Positions 48,091-56,654 of a stretch of 64,000 nucleotides of DNA are shown one piece after another. The notes below the pieces were generated by a model, which was not told the origin of the DNA, did no database searches, and worked only from the letters and a program-made list of their open reading frames with translations. How positions within the stretch are numbered: position 1 is the first letter of the stretch; each line of letters starts with the position of its first letter. This DNA comes from Candidatus Nanopelagicales bacterium (GTDB lineage: Bacteria; Actinomycetota; Actinomycetes; S36-B12). Both the position numbers and the translations under genes were made by a program. The stretch spans positions 144,342 to 208,341 of the forward strand of contig JAURFD010000004.1 of the NCBI GenBank assembly GCA_030827125.1, in the 5' to 3' direction.

Positions 48091-49029
48091 ATGACCGCCC
48101 TGGATGAATCCGTCGATCGTCGAGTTATCGCCGAGTTGGAGCCCGTGGTGGCGGCGGAGACCGAACGCCACATCTCCATGGCCAAGCCCTGGTACCCGCA
48201 CGACTACATCCCGTGGGACGAGGGTCGGAACTTTGCGCTCCTCGGCGGCCAGGACTGGACGCCTGAGCAGCAGCGCTTCAGCGATGCCGCGCGCACCAGT
48301 CTCATCGTCAACCTGCTCACCGAGGACAACCTGCCGAGCTACCACACGGCCATCGCCAGCGTGTCGGCCGGACACGGCGCCTGGTTGGAGTGGCTGAATA
48401 GGTGGACTGCCGAAGAGGCGCGCCACGCCGTCGCGATTCGTGACTACCTCGTCGTCACCCGCTCGGTTGATCCGGTGGCCGTCGAGGACATGCGCATGAC
48501 CCACATGTCCGAAGGGTTCCAGCCCATTCATCCGGGCATCCTGTCGGGCATCGCCTACGTGTCATTCCAGGAGTTGGCCACCCGCCTTTCGCACCGCAAT
48601 ACCGGTATCGCTTCCGGTGATCCCATCTGCGACCAGATGATGCAGCGCATCTCCCTGGACGAAAACCTCCACATGATCTTCTACCGCAACATCATCAATG
48701 CGGCCTACGAGATTGCACCCGACGAGACCATGCGCGCGGTGACTGACATCGTGCGCGACTTCGCAATGCCTGGGCACAGCATCGAAGGCTTTGGCCGCAA
48801 GGCGATGGAGATTGCGGTCGCTGGCATCTACGACCTGCGCCAGCACATCGACGATGTTGTGATGCCCGTCTTGCGCTACTGGAAAGTCTTTGACCGGACC
48901 GACTTCGGCCCTGAGGGTGAGATCGCTCGCCAGGAACTCAGCGACTACCTCGCTGGACTCGAAGTTCAAGCTGAACGGTTCGAGGACCGTCGTGAGGCGC
49001 TCGCCAAGCGCCTAGGCTGGACCGGCTAG
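48091..49029 (+). CDS. Acyl-ACP desaturase-like diiron protein
   Basis: A 312-residue ferritin-like diiron enzyme. Iron ligands fit the family: Glu78 with His85 (TEDNLPSYH), EEARH (Glu109, His112), Glu161 (FQELATRLSH) and DENLH (Glu191, His194). This is the actinobacterial DesA type of soluble stearoyl-ACP desaturase, which puts a double bond in ACP- or CoA-bound chains using ferredoxin and O2. The start MTALDESVDRR follows GGGAGAG; a longer frame to 48019 is rejected. It overlaps the tail of the convergent gene by four bases. Confidence 0.9.
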   Translation: MTALDESVDRRVIAELEPVVAAETERHISMAKPWYPHDYIPWDEGRNFALLGGQDWTPEQQRFSDAARTSLIVNLLTEDNLPSYHTAIASVSAGHGAWLEWLNRWTAEEARHAVAIRDYLVVTRSVDPVAVEDMRMTHMSEGFQPIHPGILSGIAYVSFQELATRLSHRNTGIASGDPICDQMMQRISLDENLHMIFYRNIINAAYEIAPDETMRAVTDIVRDFAMPGHSIEGFGRKAMEIAVAGIYDLRQHIDDVVMPVLRYWKVFDRTDFGPEGEIARQELSDYLAGLEVQAERFEDRREALAKRLGWTG

Positions 49030-49502
49030 CGCGTCTCCACCTCGTCGGTGAAGAACTCGTTGGCTGCGTGATTGAACAGCAGCAGCAGGATGATGATGTC
49101 CAGTGCCAAGGACAGGAATACGCCGAACGTGAAGGCCGGCGTACCCCAGCTCGACACGATGAAGACGATCCCGCCGATGAGGCGAATCACGATGAGAATC
49201 GTGATGAGCACGCGCGCCACGTTGCTGCCCCGAGAGACCGCGAACGCGAAGAGCGCGTAGATCACCGCGACGATCAGTATGGCGACACCGGCCACGATGG
49301 TGATCGGTCCGGCCGTGGTGTTCCACGCCTCAGGCAGGTCAAGTTCCTTGAGCTTTTCCGCGACGACCGCGGGATCGCTCGCAGCAATCGCCGTACCCGC
49401 AATGATGGTCGCGATGCCACCGATGAGGGTGAGCGCGAAGCCGATCCACAGCAGGACGACAACGATGGTGACTTGGCTTGGGCGTACACGAGTCGTGGCC
49501 AT
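49026..49502 (-). CDS. Four-helix membrane protein of unknown function
   Basis: A 158-residue membrane protein with four hydrophobic segments: VTIVVVLLWIGFALTLIGGI (about 10-29), ITIVAGVAILIVAVIYALFA (about 66-85), VLITILIVIRLIGGIVFIVS (about 95-114) and a segment after GVFLSLALDIIILLLLF (about 123-139). The N-terminus MATTRVRPSQ is short and basic. No catalytic motif was seen and the family is not recognised. The ATG follows TACGGT by 6 bases (leaderless), which fixes the start 41 codons inside a longer frame. Confidence 0.75.
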   Translation of the reverse strand: MATTRVRPSQVTIVVVLLWIGFALTLIGGIATIIAGTAIAASDPAVVAEKLKELDLPEAWNTTAGPITIVAGVAILIVAVIYALFAFAVSRGSNVARVLITILIVIRLIGGIVFIVSSWGTPAFTFGVFLSLALDIIILLLLFNHAANEFFTDEVETR

Positions 49503-49548
49503 AGGAAGACCGTAGCGGCTGCGATGGGGAAATCCGGGTATCTGCGCC

Positions 49549-50037
49549 CTAAATTGCCCGTGCGACGAACATGCCGGGCTCGGAGTCGCCCACGATGCGC
49601 GCAATCTGGGGCACAACCAGCACATAGGTGATGAGGTGCGGGATGAGCATCCAGATGCGCGAGGACCAGATGACCTCTTCCGGCTGGATTAGTGGGCTCG
49701 CGCAGGACAGCAGTGCGATGAGCGTGCCGGCCCAGAAGACCAACCGCCGCGCGTGCCGGCGACCGAGAGCCAGGGAGGCCAGCAGCGCTCCGCCGACCGC
49801 AGCCACGATGGGCACCAAAAGCACGAAGAGCCACGGCACGACCTCGAGGGAGTCGCTGCCGGGGCGGAACATCTCAAAGGGGACGCCCAGGAGGCGGCCG
49901 ACGACGTAGACGACGAGGGAGAGCAGGCCGGACCAGGCACCGGTCACGACACCGGCGTACACAAGATCGCGCACATGGGGCACCGACTCTGGGGGCGGGG
50001 GGACCGGGGTCACCGAGTCGGTCCAGGGCGCAGTCAC
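49549..50037 (-). CDS. DUF6069 family membrane protein
   Basis: A 162-residue membrane protein. After a Pro-rich N-terminus there are four helices: DLVYAGVVTGAWSGLLSLVV (about 24-43), VPWLFVLLVPIVAAVGGALL (about 66-85), LVFWAGTLIALLSCASPLI (about 99-117) and MLIPHLITYVLVVPQIARIV (about 130-149). The pattern, ending in a helix with H(L)xxxxxVVPxxAR, fits DUF6069, whose role is unknown. The GTG at 50037 is 7 bases from TACCGT; the GTG three codons upstream would lie on the promoter itself. Confidence 0.72.
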   Translation of the reverse strand: MTAPWTDSVTPVPPPPESVPHVRDLVYAGVVTGAWSGLLSLVVYVVGRLLGVPFEMFRPGSDSLEVVPWLFVLLVPIVAAVGGALLASLALGRRHARRLVFWAGTLIALLSCASPLIQPEEVIWSSRIWMLIPHLITYVLVVPQIARIVGDSEPGMFVARAI

Positions 50038-50078
50038 GGGCCACACGGTAGTCGCCCACCCACCGATTCCTCACGCGA

Positions 50079-50129
50079 GTGCGCACCTGCGCACCGACAA
50101 ATCGGACAAAACCCGTGCGCAAGTGCGCA
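50079..50129. repeat. Four TGCGCA palindromes in two closely spaced pairs
   Basis: TGCGCA occurs at 50080, 50088, 50116 and 50124, each pair starting 8 bp apart and the pairs 36 bp apart. The first pair forms GTGCGCA-CC-TGCGCAC. The array lies between the divergent DUF6069 gene and the acyl-CoA dehydrogenase gene and may be a regulator array; nothing identifies the protein. Confidence 0.5.
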
Positions 50130-50151
50130 GTCGGCGAGGGGGAGTTATCTC

Positions 50152-50202
50152 TTGCATAAGTTACTGCTGGGTAGCATGATGGTGTTACTGGCCGGTAACA
50201 CC
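50152..50202 (+). promoter_or_regulatory. Promoter and palindromic operator of the large acyl-CoA dehydrogenase gene
   Basis: -35 TTGCAT (50152-50157) and -10 CATGAT (50175-50180) are 17 bp apart. Directly after lies a 22-bp inverted repeat, GGTGTTAC-N6-GTAACACC (50181-50202), with a GGCC core. It would cover the transcription start, as for TetR/FadR-type repressors of fatty-acid genes. The regulator is not in the window beside it. Confidence 0.72.
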
Positions 50203-50238
50203 GGTGAGTAACACGTGCACCCACCCACAGGAGAAGCC

Positions 50239-52086
50239 ATGTCCCACTACCGAGCCAACCTGCGAGACATCGAGTTCAACCTCTTTGAGGTGTTCGGAGC
50301 CGAGGACCGGCTCGGGACCGGCCCCTTCGCGGACATGGATCCGCAGACCGCGCGTGACGCACTCGCCGAGATCGAGCGCCTGTCCGTCGGCCCGCTCGCG
50401 GAGTCCTACCTGTCCTCCGACCGCAATCCGCCGGTCTTCGACCCGGCCGCGCACACCGTGACGATGCCCGAGGACTTCACCAAGTCCTTCCGCGCACTCA
50501 TGGACTCCGAGTGGTGGCGTCTGGACCTGCCCGAGCACCTCGGTGGCGCTGGATCCTCACCGTCCCTGCGCTGGGCCGCCGCCGAGATGTTCCTCGGCGC
50601 CAACCCCGCCGCCTTCCTCTACATGTCCGGACCCGGCTTCGCCTCCATCCTGGACCGCGTCGGCAATGCCGATCAGAAGCGCTGGGCCGAGCTCATGATC
50701 GACAAGGAGTGGGGCGCCACCATGGTCCTCACCGAGCCCGACGCCGGTAGTGACGTCGGCGCGGGTCGCACCAAGGCCTTCGCCAACGACGACGGCACCT
50801 GGCGTATCGAAGGCGTGAAGCGCTTCATCACCTCGGCCGAGCACGACATGGCAGACAACATCGTCCACCTGGTCCTCGCTCGCCCCGTGGGCGTCGAAGG
50901 CGTCGGCGGCCCCGGCACGAAGGGCCTTTCGCTCTTCCTCGTCCCGAAGTACCACGTCGACCTCGAGACCGGTGAGATCGGCGAGCGCAATGGCGTCTAC
51001 GTCACGAACGTCGAAAAGAAGATGGGCCTGAAGGCATCGAGCACCTGCGAACTCACCTTCGGTGAGAAGGAGCCGGCCATCGGTTGGCTCGTCGGCGACG
51101 TGCACGACGGCATCGCCCAGATGTTCATGGTCATCGAATACGCGCGCATGATGGTCGGCACCAAGGCGATCGCTCAACTGTCGGCCGGCTATCTCGCCGC
51201 CCTCGACTACGCCAAGACCCGCGTGCAGGGCGCTGATCTCACCCAGATGCTCGACAAGGCCGCCCCGCGCGTGACGATCATGCATCACCCGGATATACGT
51301 CGCTCGCTCATGCTGCAGAAGTCTTATGCCGAAGGCATGCGCGCCCTGGTGCACTACACCGCGCAGTGGCAGGACCAGATCATGATGGCTCGGGCGGGTG
51401 TTGAAGGAATCGACCTCGACATGGCCGAGCGCATGAACGACCTGCTTCTGCCCATCGTCAAGGGGGTCGGCTCCGAGCGCTCCTACGAGATGCTCGCGTC
51501 CAGCCTGCAGACCCTTGGCGGCTCGGGCTACCTGCAGGACTACCCGATCGAGCAATACATCCGCGACGCCAAGATCGACACGCTCTATGAAGGCACGACC
51601 GCGATCCAGGGTCTGGACTTCTTCTTCCGCAAGATGGTGCGCGACCAGTTCAAGGCGATCTTCTACCTCGCCGCGCAGATCACCGAGACCGTCAAGGGCG
51701 ACTCCGGCAACGGCGTCCTCGCGCAGGAGCGCGAACTCCTCGGCAAGGCTCTCGAGGAAGTGCAGGGGATGGTCGGGGCTCTCGGCCAGTGGGCGATGGC
51801 GTCGCAGGAGAATCCGGCGGAGATCTACAAGGTCGGCCTCAACACCACCCGGCTGCTCATGGCCACCGGCGACCTCGTCATCGGCTGGCTGCTGCTGCGT
51901 CAGGCTGAGGTCGCGCTGGCGGCCCTGGAGGCTGGCGCCGCCGATCGTGACCGGGCCTTCTACGAGGGCAAGGTCGCGACGGCCAAGTGGTTCGCGCAGA
52001 ACCGCCTGCCGCTGCTGGCCGCCGAGCGCATCGTCATGGAAAGCACGGACGACGCCATCATGTCGCTGCCCGAGGAAGCCTTCTAG
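50239..52086 (+). CDS. Large acyl-CoA dehydrogenase (FadE5-like)
   Basis: A 615-residue acyl-CoA dehydrogenase of the long subfamily with an extra C-terminal domain (about 470-600). [12 protein letters not shown] (about 165-176), RFITSAEHD (about 195-203), [20 protein letters not shown] (about 428-447) and the catalytic-Glu loop [10 protein letters not shown] (about 450-459, Glu452) are present. It oxidises broad-length fatty acyl-CoAs, with electrons passing to ETF. The ATG has an ACAGGAGAAG ribosome-binding site and a conventional leader, unlike the leaderless majority, and a palindromic operator sits at the transcription start. A hairpin follows the stop. Confidence 0.92.
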   Translation: MSHYRANLRDIEFNLFEVFGAEDRLGTGPFADMDPQTARDALAEIERLSVGPLAESYLSSDRNPPVFDPAAHTVTMPEDFTKSFRALMDSEWWRLDLPEHLGGAGSSPSLRWAAAEMFLGANPAAFLYMSGPGFASILDRVGNADQKRWAELMIDKEWGATMVLTEPDAGSDVGAGRTKAFANDDGTWRIEGVKRFITSAEHDMADNIVHLVLARPVGVEGVGGPGTKGLSLFLVPKYHVDLETGEIGERNGVYVTNVEKKMGLKASSTCELTFGEKEPAIGWLVGDVHDGIAQMFMVIEYARMMVGTKAIAQLSAGYLAALDYAKTRVQGADLTQMLDKAAPRVTIMHHPDIRRSLMLQKSYAEGMRALVHYTAQWQDQIMMARAGVEGIDLDMAERMNDLLLPIVKGVGSERSYEMLASSLQTLGGSGYLQDYPIEQYIRDAKIDTLYEGTTAIQGLDFFFRKMVRDQFKAIFYLAAQITETVKGDSGNGVLAQERELLGKALEEVQGMVGALGQWAMASQENPAEIYKVGLNTTRLLMATGDLVIGWLLLRQAEVALAALEAGAADRDRAFYEGKVATAKWFAQNRLPLLAAERIVMESTDDAIMSLPEEAF

Positions 52087-52109
52087 CCACCGCGAGCCGC
52101 GACACTCGA

Positions 52110-52149
52110 AGACCCGCGGACCAGCCTGACAGGGCCGGTTCGCGGGTCT
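52110..52149 (+). terminator. Hairpin after the acyl-CoA dehydrogenase gene
   Basis: AGACCCGCG (52110-52118) pairs with CGCGGGTCT (52141-52149) around a 22-base loop that can pair further (GGACC with GGTT-type bases). It follows the stop by 23 bases and precedes the antiporter promoter, so it is a likely rho-independent-type terminator without a U-tract. Confidence 0.6.
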
Positions 52150-52179
52150 CGGCATGTCAGGGCGTGTCAGGATCGACCT

Positions 52180-53388
52180 ATGCCATTGGCCGGAGCGAGC
52201 GAGGGCGTCACGACCCTCTTCTTGGAGTTCGGGCTGCTGCTCGTCGGCCTCGGCTTGCTCGCCCGCATCGCGCACAAACTCTCCATCTCCCCGGTTCCGC
52301 TCTACCTCATCGCCGGCCTCTTCTTCGGGGACGGCGGCATCGTGGGCATCCCCGCGAGCGACACCTTCGTCCAAACGATCTCCGAACTCGGTGTTGTCCT
52401 GCTCCTGCTTCTGTTGGGGCTGGAGTACTCGGGATCGGAGCTGGTCCGGACAGCACGACAGCAGTCCAAGACTGGTGCGCTCGACCTGCTCCTCAACGGC
52501 GTTCCCGGAGCAGTCCTCGCACTCGTCCTCGGCTGGGGCTGGATCGGCGCGCTCGCCCTTGGGGGAGTCACCTACATCTCCTCGTCGGGCATCGTCAGCC
52601 AAGTCCTGCGTGACCTGCGCTGGCGACGCAATCCCGAAACGGCTCCGGTCGTCAGCGTCCTCGTCATCGAGGACCTCGTCATGGCCCCCTATCTGCCCAT
52701 TCTCACGGTGGTGCTCACCGGCACGGGACTGGTCACGGGTCTGATCAGCGTGGGCATCGCCCTTGCCGTGGTCGTCGTCGTCCTCTTTATCGCGGTCAAG
52801 GGTTCGGTGCGCTTCCATCACCTGCTCAGTCCGCGCGATCCCGTGGGCCTGCTGCTCCTGGTCTTCGGCGCCGCCATCGCGGCTGCTGGCTTTGCCGGCC
52901 TGGTGGACTTCTCGCCCGCGGTGGCGGCCTTCCTCGTCGGTCTCCTGCTCACCGGTGAGGTCGCCGAGGTCGCACGTCGTCGCCTCGATCCCCTCCGCGA
53001 TGTCCTCGCTGCCGTGTTCTTCGCTTACTTCGGAATCTCAGTCGATCCGGGTGAGTTGCCCGCCATGATCTTGCCCGCGTTGCTGCTCGCGATCGTCACC
53101 ATCGGCACCAAGTTCCTCACCGGATGGTTCGCCGCACGCACCGTCGCCGGTACGCCGATGGGTGCCCTGCGCGCCGGAGCTCTCCTCGCGGCACGTGGTG
53201 AGTTCAGCGTCGTCATCACCGGCCTGGTCGCCGTCAGTCTTGCTCTGCCGAGCAACTTCCTCGCACTCGTCGCGGCCTATGTCCTTATCACCGCGACAGC
53301 GGGTCCGGTCCTGGCCCGCTTCGCGGAGCCCATCGGCTGGTGGTGGACTCAGCGTCCCTCACGGACACGGCGTACCCTCGAATCGTGA
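52180..53388 (+). CDS. CPA2-type cation/proton antiporter
   Basis: A 402-residue membrane transporter of the KefB/Na+-H+ exchanger domain, with about 12 helices. The segment SELGVVLLLLLLGLEYSGSE (about 68-87) and VLVIEDLVMAPYLPIL (about 163-178, with the proton/cation-site Asp in ED) are typical. FSPAVAAFLVGLLLTGEVAE is the usual helix before the end. There is no C-terminal TrkA-N domain. The transported ion is unknown. CAGGAT lies 6 bases before the ATG. Its stop codon overlaps the start of copC. Confidence 0.87.
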   Translation: MPLAGASEGVTTLFLEFGLLLVGLGLLARIAHKLSISPVPLYLIAGLFFGDGGIVGIPASDTFVQTISELGVVLLLLLLGLEYSGSELVRTARQQSKTGALDLLLNGVPGAVLALVLGWGWIGALALGGVTYISSSGIVSQVLRDLRWRRNPETAPVVSVLVIEDLVMAPYLPILTVVLTGTGLVTGLISVGIALAVVVVVLFIAVKGSVRFHHLLSPRDPVGLLLLVFGAAIAAAGFAGLVDFSPAVAAFLVGLLLTGEVAEVARRRLDPLRDVLAAVFFAYFGISVDPGELPAMILPALLLAIVTIGTKFLTGWFAARTVAGTPMGALRAGALLAARGEFSVVITGLVAVSLALPSNFLALVAAYVLITATAGPVLARFAEPIGWWWTQRPSRTRRTLES

Positions 53389-53984
53389 AGCGATTTGCCG
53401 CCGTTACTGCCCTGGCTCTCGCCGCCCTCATTGCGGCCCCGACGGCCGCCTCAGCGCATTCGGACGTCATCTCAACGGTGCCCGAGGATGGCGCGATCCT
53501 CAGCGAAGCACCCACCGAGTTGGTCTTCACCTTCAGCGAACCGCTGCTCCCGGACTTCGTCCGCTTCATCGCGACCGACCCCGCGGGAACCACGGAGGAT
53601 CTCATCGTCACCGGTGTGGATGGCTCCGTCGCCACCGTCTCCTGGCCCGCTGGCGCCGGCCCGGGCACCTGGGACGTTCAATACCGGGTGGTGTCGCAGG
53701 ACGGTCATCCGGTGAACGGCGGCATCGTCTTCACCTACGGCGCCGACCCGAGTCCCACCCCGGAGCCCACGGTGGAGCCCACGTCCAGCACACCGACACC
53801 ATCACCCGAGCCGACATCGAGTTCCGCGGCGCAGCCCACGCCCAGCGCGTCTGCGTCCTCCCCGGCCATGGATGCGGTCGCGTCCACCTCCAGCAACGGA
53901 GGCTGGATCATCGCCGGTATCGCCGTTGCCGTCCTCGCAGTCATCGCCGTCGCCGGTGTGATCCTGCGTAGCCGTTCATCGTGA
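53385..53984 (+). CDS. copC: CopC-domain periplasmic/extracytoplasmic copper protein
   Basis: A 199-residue exported protein: signal peptide 1 to about 24 ending ASA, so the mature protein would begin HSDVISTVPEDG. An N-terminal His is a known copper ligand in CopC. The beta-barrel domain (about 25-120) includes FTFSEPLLPDFV and QYRVVSQDGHPVNGGIVF. A Ser/Thr/Pro linker (about 125-165) and a C-terminal membrane helix anchor it. The GTG start is 6 bases after TACCCT and overlaps the antiporter stop (GTGA). The next gene encodes CopD/CtaG, its usual partner, with a four-base overlap. Confidence 0.88.
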   Translation: MKRFAAVTALALAALIAAPTAASAHSDVISTVPEDGAILSEAPTELVFTFSEPLLPDFVRFIATDPAGTTEDLIVTGVDGSVATVSWPAGAGPGTWDVQYRVVSQDGHPVNGGIVFTYGADPSPTPEPTVEPTSSTPTPSPEPTSSSAAQPTPSASASSPAMDAVASTSSNGGWIIAGIAVAVLAVIAVAGVILRSRSS

Positions 53985-56020
53985 GCATGTCGACCGACAC
54001 CCGAGAGGCCAGCACGCAGACAGGGCCACGCTTCGCTGTGCTCGCCGCGGCCGCCGCAGTCATCGGACTACTGACGGCCGCCGTGGCCTTGGTGGTCGCC
54101 GGCGGAGCCTACGAGCCCGCCGTCCCCGGTCTCCCCGATCCGGGCCCTGTCGTGGGCTGGGGCCTGCCTGCTCTGCGGGTGCTCACCGACCTCGCGGGTG
54201 CTCTGACCGCGGGATGGCTGCTCGCGGCTGCCTTCCTCAACCCGCACGGTCGCGATGGTGTGGTGTCTCCCTCCGGCCGGTCGGACCTGATTCGCGCGAT
54301 GGCGACCGCGGCCGTCTGGGCTCTGCTCGCGCTCGCGCAGATGTTCTTCCAGCTCGCGGAGATTCTCGGCGTACCGATCACGCGCGCGCTGAGCCCCGAT
54401 GTAGCGGCGACCTACGCGTGGGAGATTCCCAACACTCGGGCGCTGGCGGTGATGGCGCTCATCGCCGCGATCATCAGCGTGGGGACACTCTTGACGTCCT
54501 CCCTCGCCGTGTCGGCGCTCTGGCTCGTGCTGGCGGTGGGCGCGATGGCTCTCCCCGCGTTCGCCGGGCACGGCTCGGGTCTGGGTGATCATGCCCTCGC
54601 CATCAGTTCGGGCATCGTTCACTCGATAGCCGCGACCGTGTGGATCGGTGGACTCATCGCCCTGACGTATCACGGGCTGCGGCGCGATCGCGGATACGAC
54701 AAGCCCGGTGACCTCGCCACGACCGCTCGCCGTTTCGGCGTCACCGCACTTGTCGCGGTGATCTTGCTTGCTGCCACCGGTGCGGCGAATGCCTACACGC
54801 GACTCGACACGGTGGATCAGTTGTTCACCAGCGACTACGGACTTGTCACCTCAGCGAAGATCGGCGTACTCATCACCCTCGTGGTGCTCGCCGCGGTTGT
54901 TCGGCGACGTCTACTGCCACAGCTGAACTCCGACCCGCGCCGCGTGACTTTCCTCAAGGTTCTGGCGGTGGAGATCATCCTGATCGCAGCCGCATTCGGG
55001 ATGGGCGTCGCCCTCGCGTTGAGTCCCTACCCCCGTATTGAGTCCCTCCTGCCGACCTACGGGGAGTCCCTGCTCGGCTACCCCTATCCGCCCCCACCCG
55101 AGGTGGGGCTTGTCGTGGGGGGCTTCCTGCTGGAGCCGATCTTCCTCGTCAGCTGCCTCGCAGCCGCAGGCCTCTACATCGCGGGTGTCATCACCCTGCG
55201 TCGCCGCGGTGATCACTGGCCATGGCTGCGCCTGGTCTGGTGGCTGGCCGGTCTCAGCGTGCTCATCTGGACCACCAACGCCGGCATCGCCCTCTACGCG
55301 CAGGTTTCTGTGGGCCTGCACATGGTGCAGCACATGACGATGGCGATGCTCGCCCCGATGATGCTCGTGCTCGGCGCCCCATTCACACTCGCGCTGCGGG
55401 CACTGCGACCTTCGACAACCGGGCGCTGGGGCGCGCGCGAATGGATCGTGTGGGGTCTGCATTCACCCGTGGCGAAGGTCATCACCAATCCGTTCTTCGT
55501 CTTCATCGTGTTCAGCCTGAGCATGTTCGCCCTGTATTTCACCCCCCTGATGGCTTGGCTCATGGGCAGCCACATCGGGCACCTGGGCATGCTCGTCCAC
55601 TTCATCGCGTCGGGCTACCTCTTCGCCTGGATCGTCATGGGAATCGATCCGGTCCCGAAGCCACTTCCCTACTGGGCGAAGTTTGGACTCATCCTCCTCA
55701 TGGTGGGAGTGCATGCGTTCTTCGCCGTCATCATCATGATGGGCAACACCCCGTTGGCCCAGGAGTGGTACGGCGTCGTTCGACCGGACTGGGTCACCGA
55801 TCCGCTCGGCGATACCAAGAACGGTGGTCAGATCGCCTGGGGGATCAGCGAGATCCCCATGCTGTTCATGGTCCTCGCCGTGGCGCTCGAGTGGTCCCGG
55901 AGCGAGGACCGCGAAGCGCGCCGCCGGGACCGGCAGGCCGACCGCGATGGCGACGCCGAACTCACGGCGTACAACGACTACCTCGAGCGCCTCGACGCGC
56001 GCGCCCAACGCGAGGACTAG
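53981..56020 (+). CDS. Fused CopD copper-transport / CtaG cytochrome oxidase assembly membrane protein
   Basis: A 679-residue protein with about 15 helices. The N-terminal half (about 20-330) is CopD-like, with WIGGLIALTYHGLRR (about 217-231) and VLITLVVLAAVVRRRLLPQL. The C-terminal half (about 370-640) is CtaG/Caa3_CtaG-like, with LHMVQHMTMAMLAPMMLVLG, then APFTLALRALRP, and LVHFIASGYLFAWIVMGIDP, which carry the conserved His/Met copper sites. Such fusions are known in actinobacteria and deliver copper to cytochrome oxidase. It is translationally coupled to copC. The acidic-basic C-terminal tail is cytoplasmic. Confidence 0.9.
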   Translation: MSMSTDTREASTQTGPRFAVLAAAAAVIGLLTAAVALVVAGGAYEPAVPGLPDPGPVVGWGLPALRVLTDLAGALTAGWLLAAAFLNPHGRDGVVSPSGRSDLIRAMATAAVWALLALAQMFFQLAEILGVPITRALSPDVAATYAWEIPNTRALAVMALIAAIISVGTLLTSSLAVSALWLVLAVGAMALPAFAGHGSGLGDHALAISSGIVHSIAATVWIGGLIALTYHGLRRDRGYDKPGDLATTARRFGVTALVAVILLAATGAANAYTRLDTVDQLFTSDYGLVTSAKIGVLITLVVLAAVVRRRLLPQLNSDPRRVTFLKVLAVEIILIAAAFGMGVALALSPYPRIESLLPTYGESLLGYPYPPPPEVGLVVGGFLLEPIFLVSCLAAAGLYIAGVITLRRRGDHWPWLRLVWWLAGLSVLIWTTNAGIALYAQVSVGLHMVQHMTMAMLAPMMLVLGAPFTLALRALRPSTTGRWGAREWIVWGLHSPVAKVITNPFFVFIVFSLSMFALYFTPLMAWLMGSHIGHLGMLVHFIASGYLFAWIVMGIDPVPKPLPYWAKFGLILLMVGVHAFFAVIIMMGNTPLAQEWYGVVRPDWVTDPLGDTKNGGQIAWGISEIPMLFMVLAVALEWSRSEDREARRRDRQADRDGDAELTAYNDYLERLDARAQRED

Positions 56021-56052
56021 CCCTCTCGACTGGACTCCTCTGCTCCCCTTGT

Positions 56053-56068
56053 ATACCCTGGGGGGTAT
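56053..56068 (+). promoter_or_regulatory. CsoR/CstR-type operator overlapping a leaderless promoter and start codon
   Basis: ATACCC-TGGG-GGGTAT at 56053-56068 is the palindrome used by CsoR (copper) and CstR (persulfide) repressors. It covers the -10 hexamer TACCCT (56054-56059) and ends on the AT of the ATG at 56067, so one protein would block polymerase entry. No csoR or cstR gene is in the window. Confidence 0.8.
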
Positions 56069-56507
56069 GCGTATTCGTCGACTCGCTCCCGTAGCCCTGG
56101 CCGGTGCCCTCGTACTCAGCCCCGTCCTCACCGCCTGCGGCAGCGATACCGCGGCCCCGGTCGCCCCGACCACTTCCGCCTCCCAGCCCGCCGCCCCGGT
56201 CAAGGTTGATGTCCCCACCTGGATCTCAGCTGCGCAGAGCCCGGGCACGACGATCATCGATGTGCGCACCCCGGAGGAGTACAACGCCGGACACGTGGAC
56301 GGTGCACTGCTTATCAGCGTCGAGGCTCCCGACTTCCAGCAGCAGATCGCGGCCCTGGACCCGAACGGCACCTACGCGCTCTACTGCCGCTCCGGCAATC
56401 GCTCGGCCGTGGCCGCGTCGATCATGGCCCAGATGGGCTACCTGCACATCTATGACCTCGAGGGTGGCTTCACTGACCTCGAGGGTGCGGGGATGCCGAG
56501 CGCCTAG
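56067..56507 (+). CDS. Rhodanese-domain lipoprotein
   Basis: A 146-residue exported lipoprotein: signal with lipobox LTAC (Cys about 25), a Pro/Ala linker, then one rhodanese domain (about 45-145) with DVRTPEEYNAGHVDGA (about 66-81) and the active loop CRSGNRS (Cys about 111). It transfers sulfane sulfur outside the membrane. Its operator is of the CsoR/CstR type: CstR regulates rhodanese genes in response to persulfides, while CsoR fits the copper genes just upstream. The ATG is leaderless (TACCCT, 7 bases). A longer frame inside the upstream gene is rejected. Confidence 0.88.
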   Translation: MRIRRLAPVALAGALVLSPVLTACGSDTAAPVAPTTSASQPAAPVKVDVPTWISAAQSPGTTIIDVRTPEEYNAGHVDGALLISVEAPDFQQQIAALDPNGTYALYCRSGNRSAVAASIMAQMGYLHIYDLEGGFTDLEGAGMPSA

Positions 56508-56520
56508 TTCACTCCTCCTG

Positions 56521-56580
56521 CGAGATCGACGGTTTGGTGGACTAATTCACCACCTCTAGTCCACCAAACCGTCGTTCTCG
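56521..56580. terminator. Very long hairpin after the rhodanese gene
   Basis: An exact 18-bp stem (56527-56544 with 56557-56574) around a 12-base loop extends by five more pairs (CGAGA/TCTCG) after one T-T mismatch, giving a 24-position stem, 56521-56580. It lies between two same-strand genes. A U-tract is lacking. Confidence 0.75.
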
Positions 56581-56654
56581 GGGCGCACCGGTCGGGCTGG
56601 CCAATGGCCGGGACAGGGGACCAACGCCAACCTGCCGCGCGTAGGGTGGCCCCC

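Noticed and set aside
50557..52821. 754-codon minus-strand frame opposite the acyl-CoA dehydrogenase
   Set aside because: His/Asp/Glu/Gly-rich low-complexity shadow translation; the plus strand has all dehydrogenase motifs.
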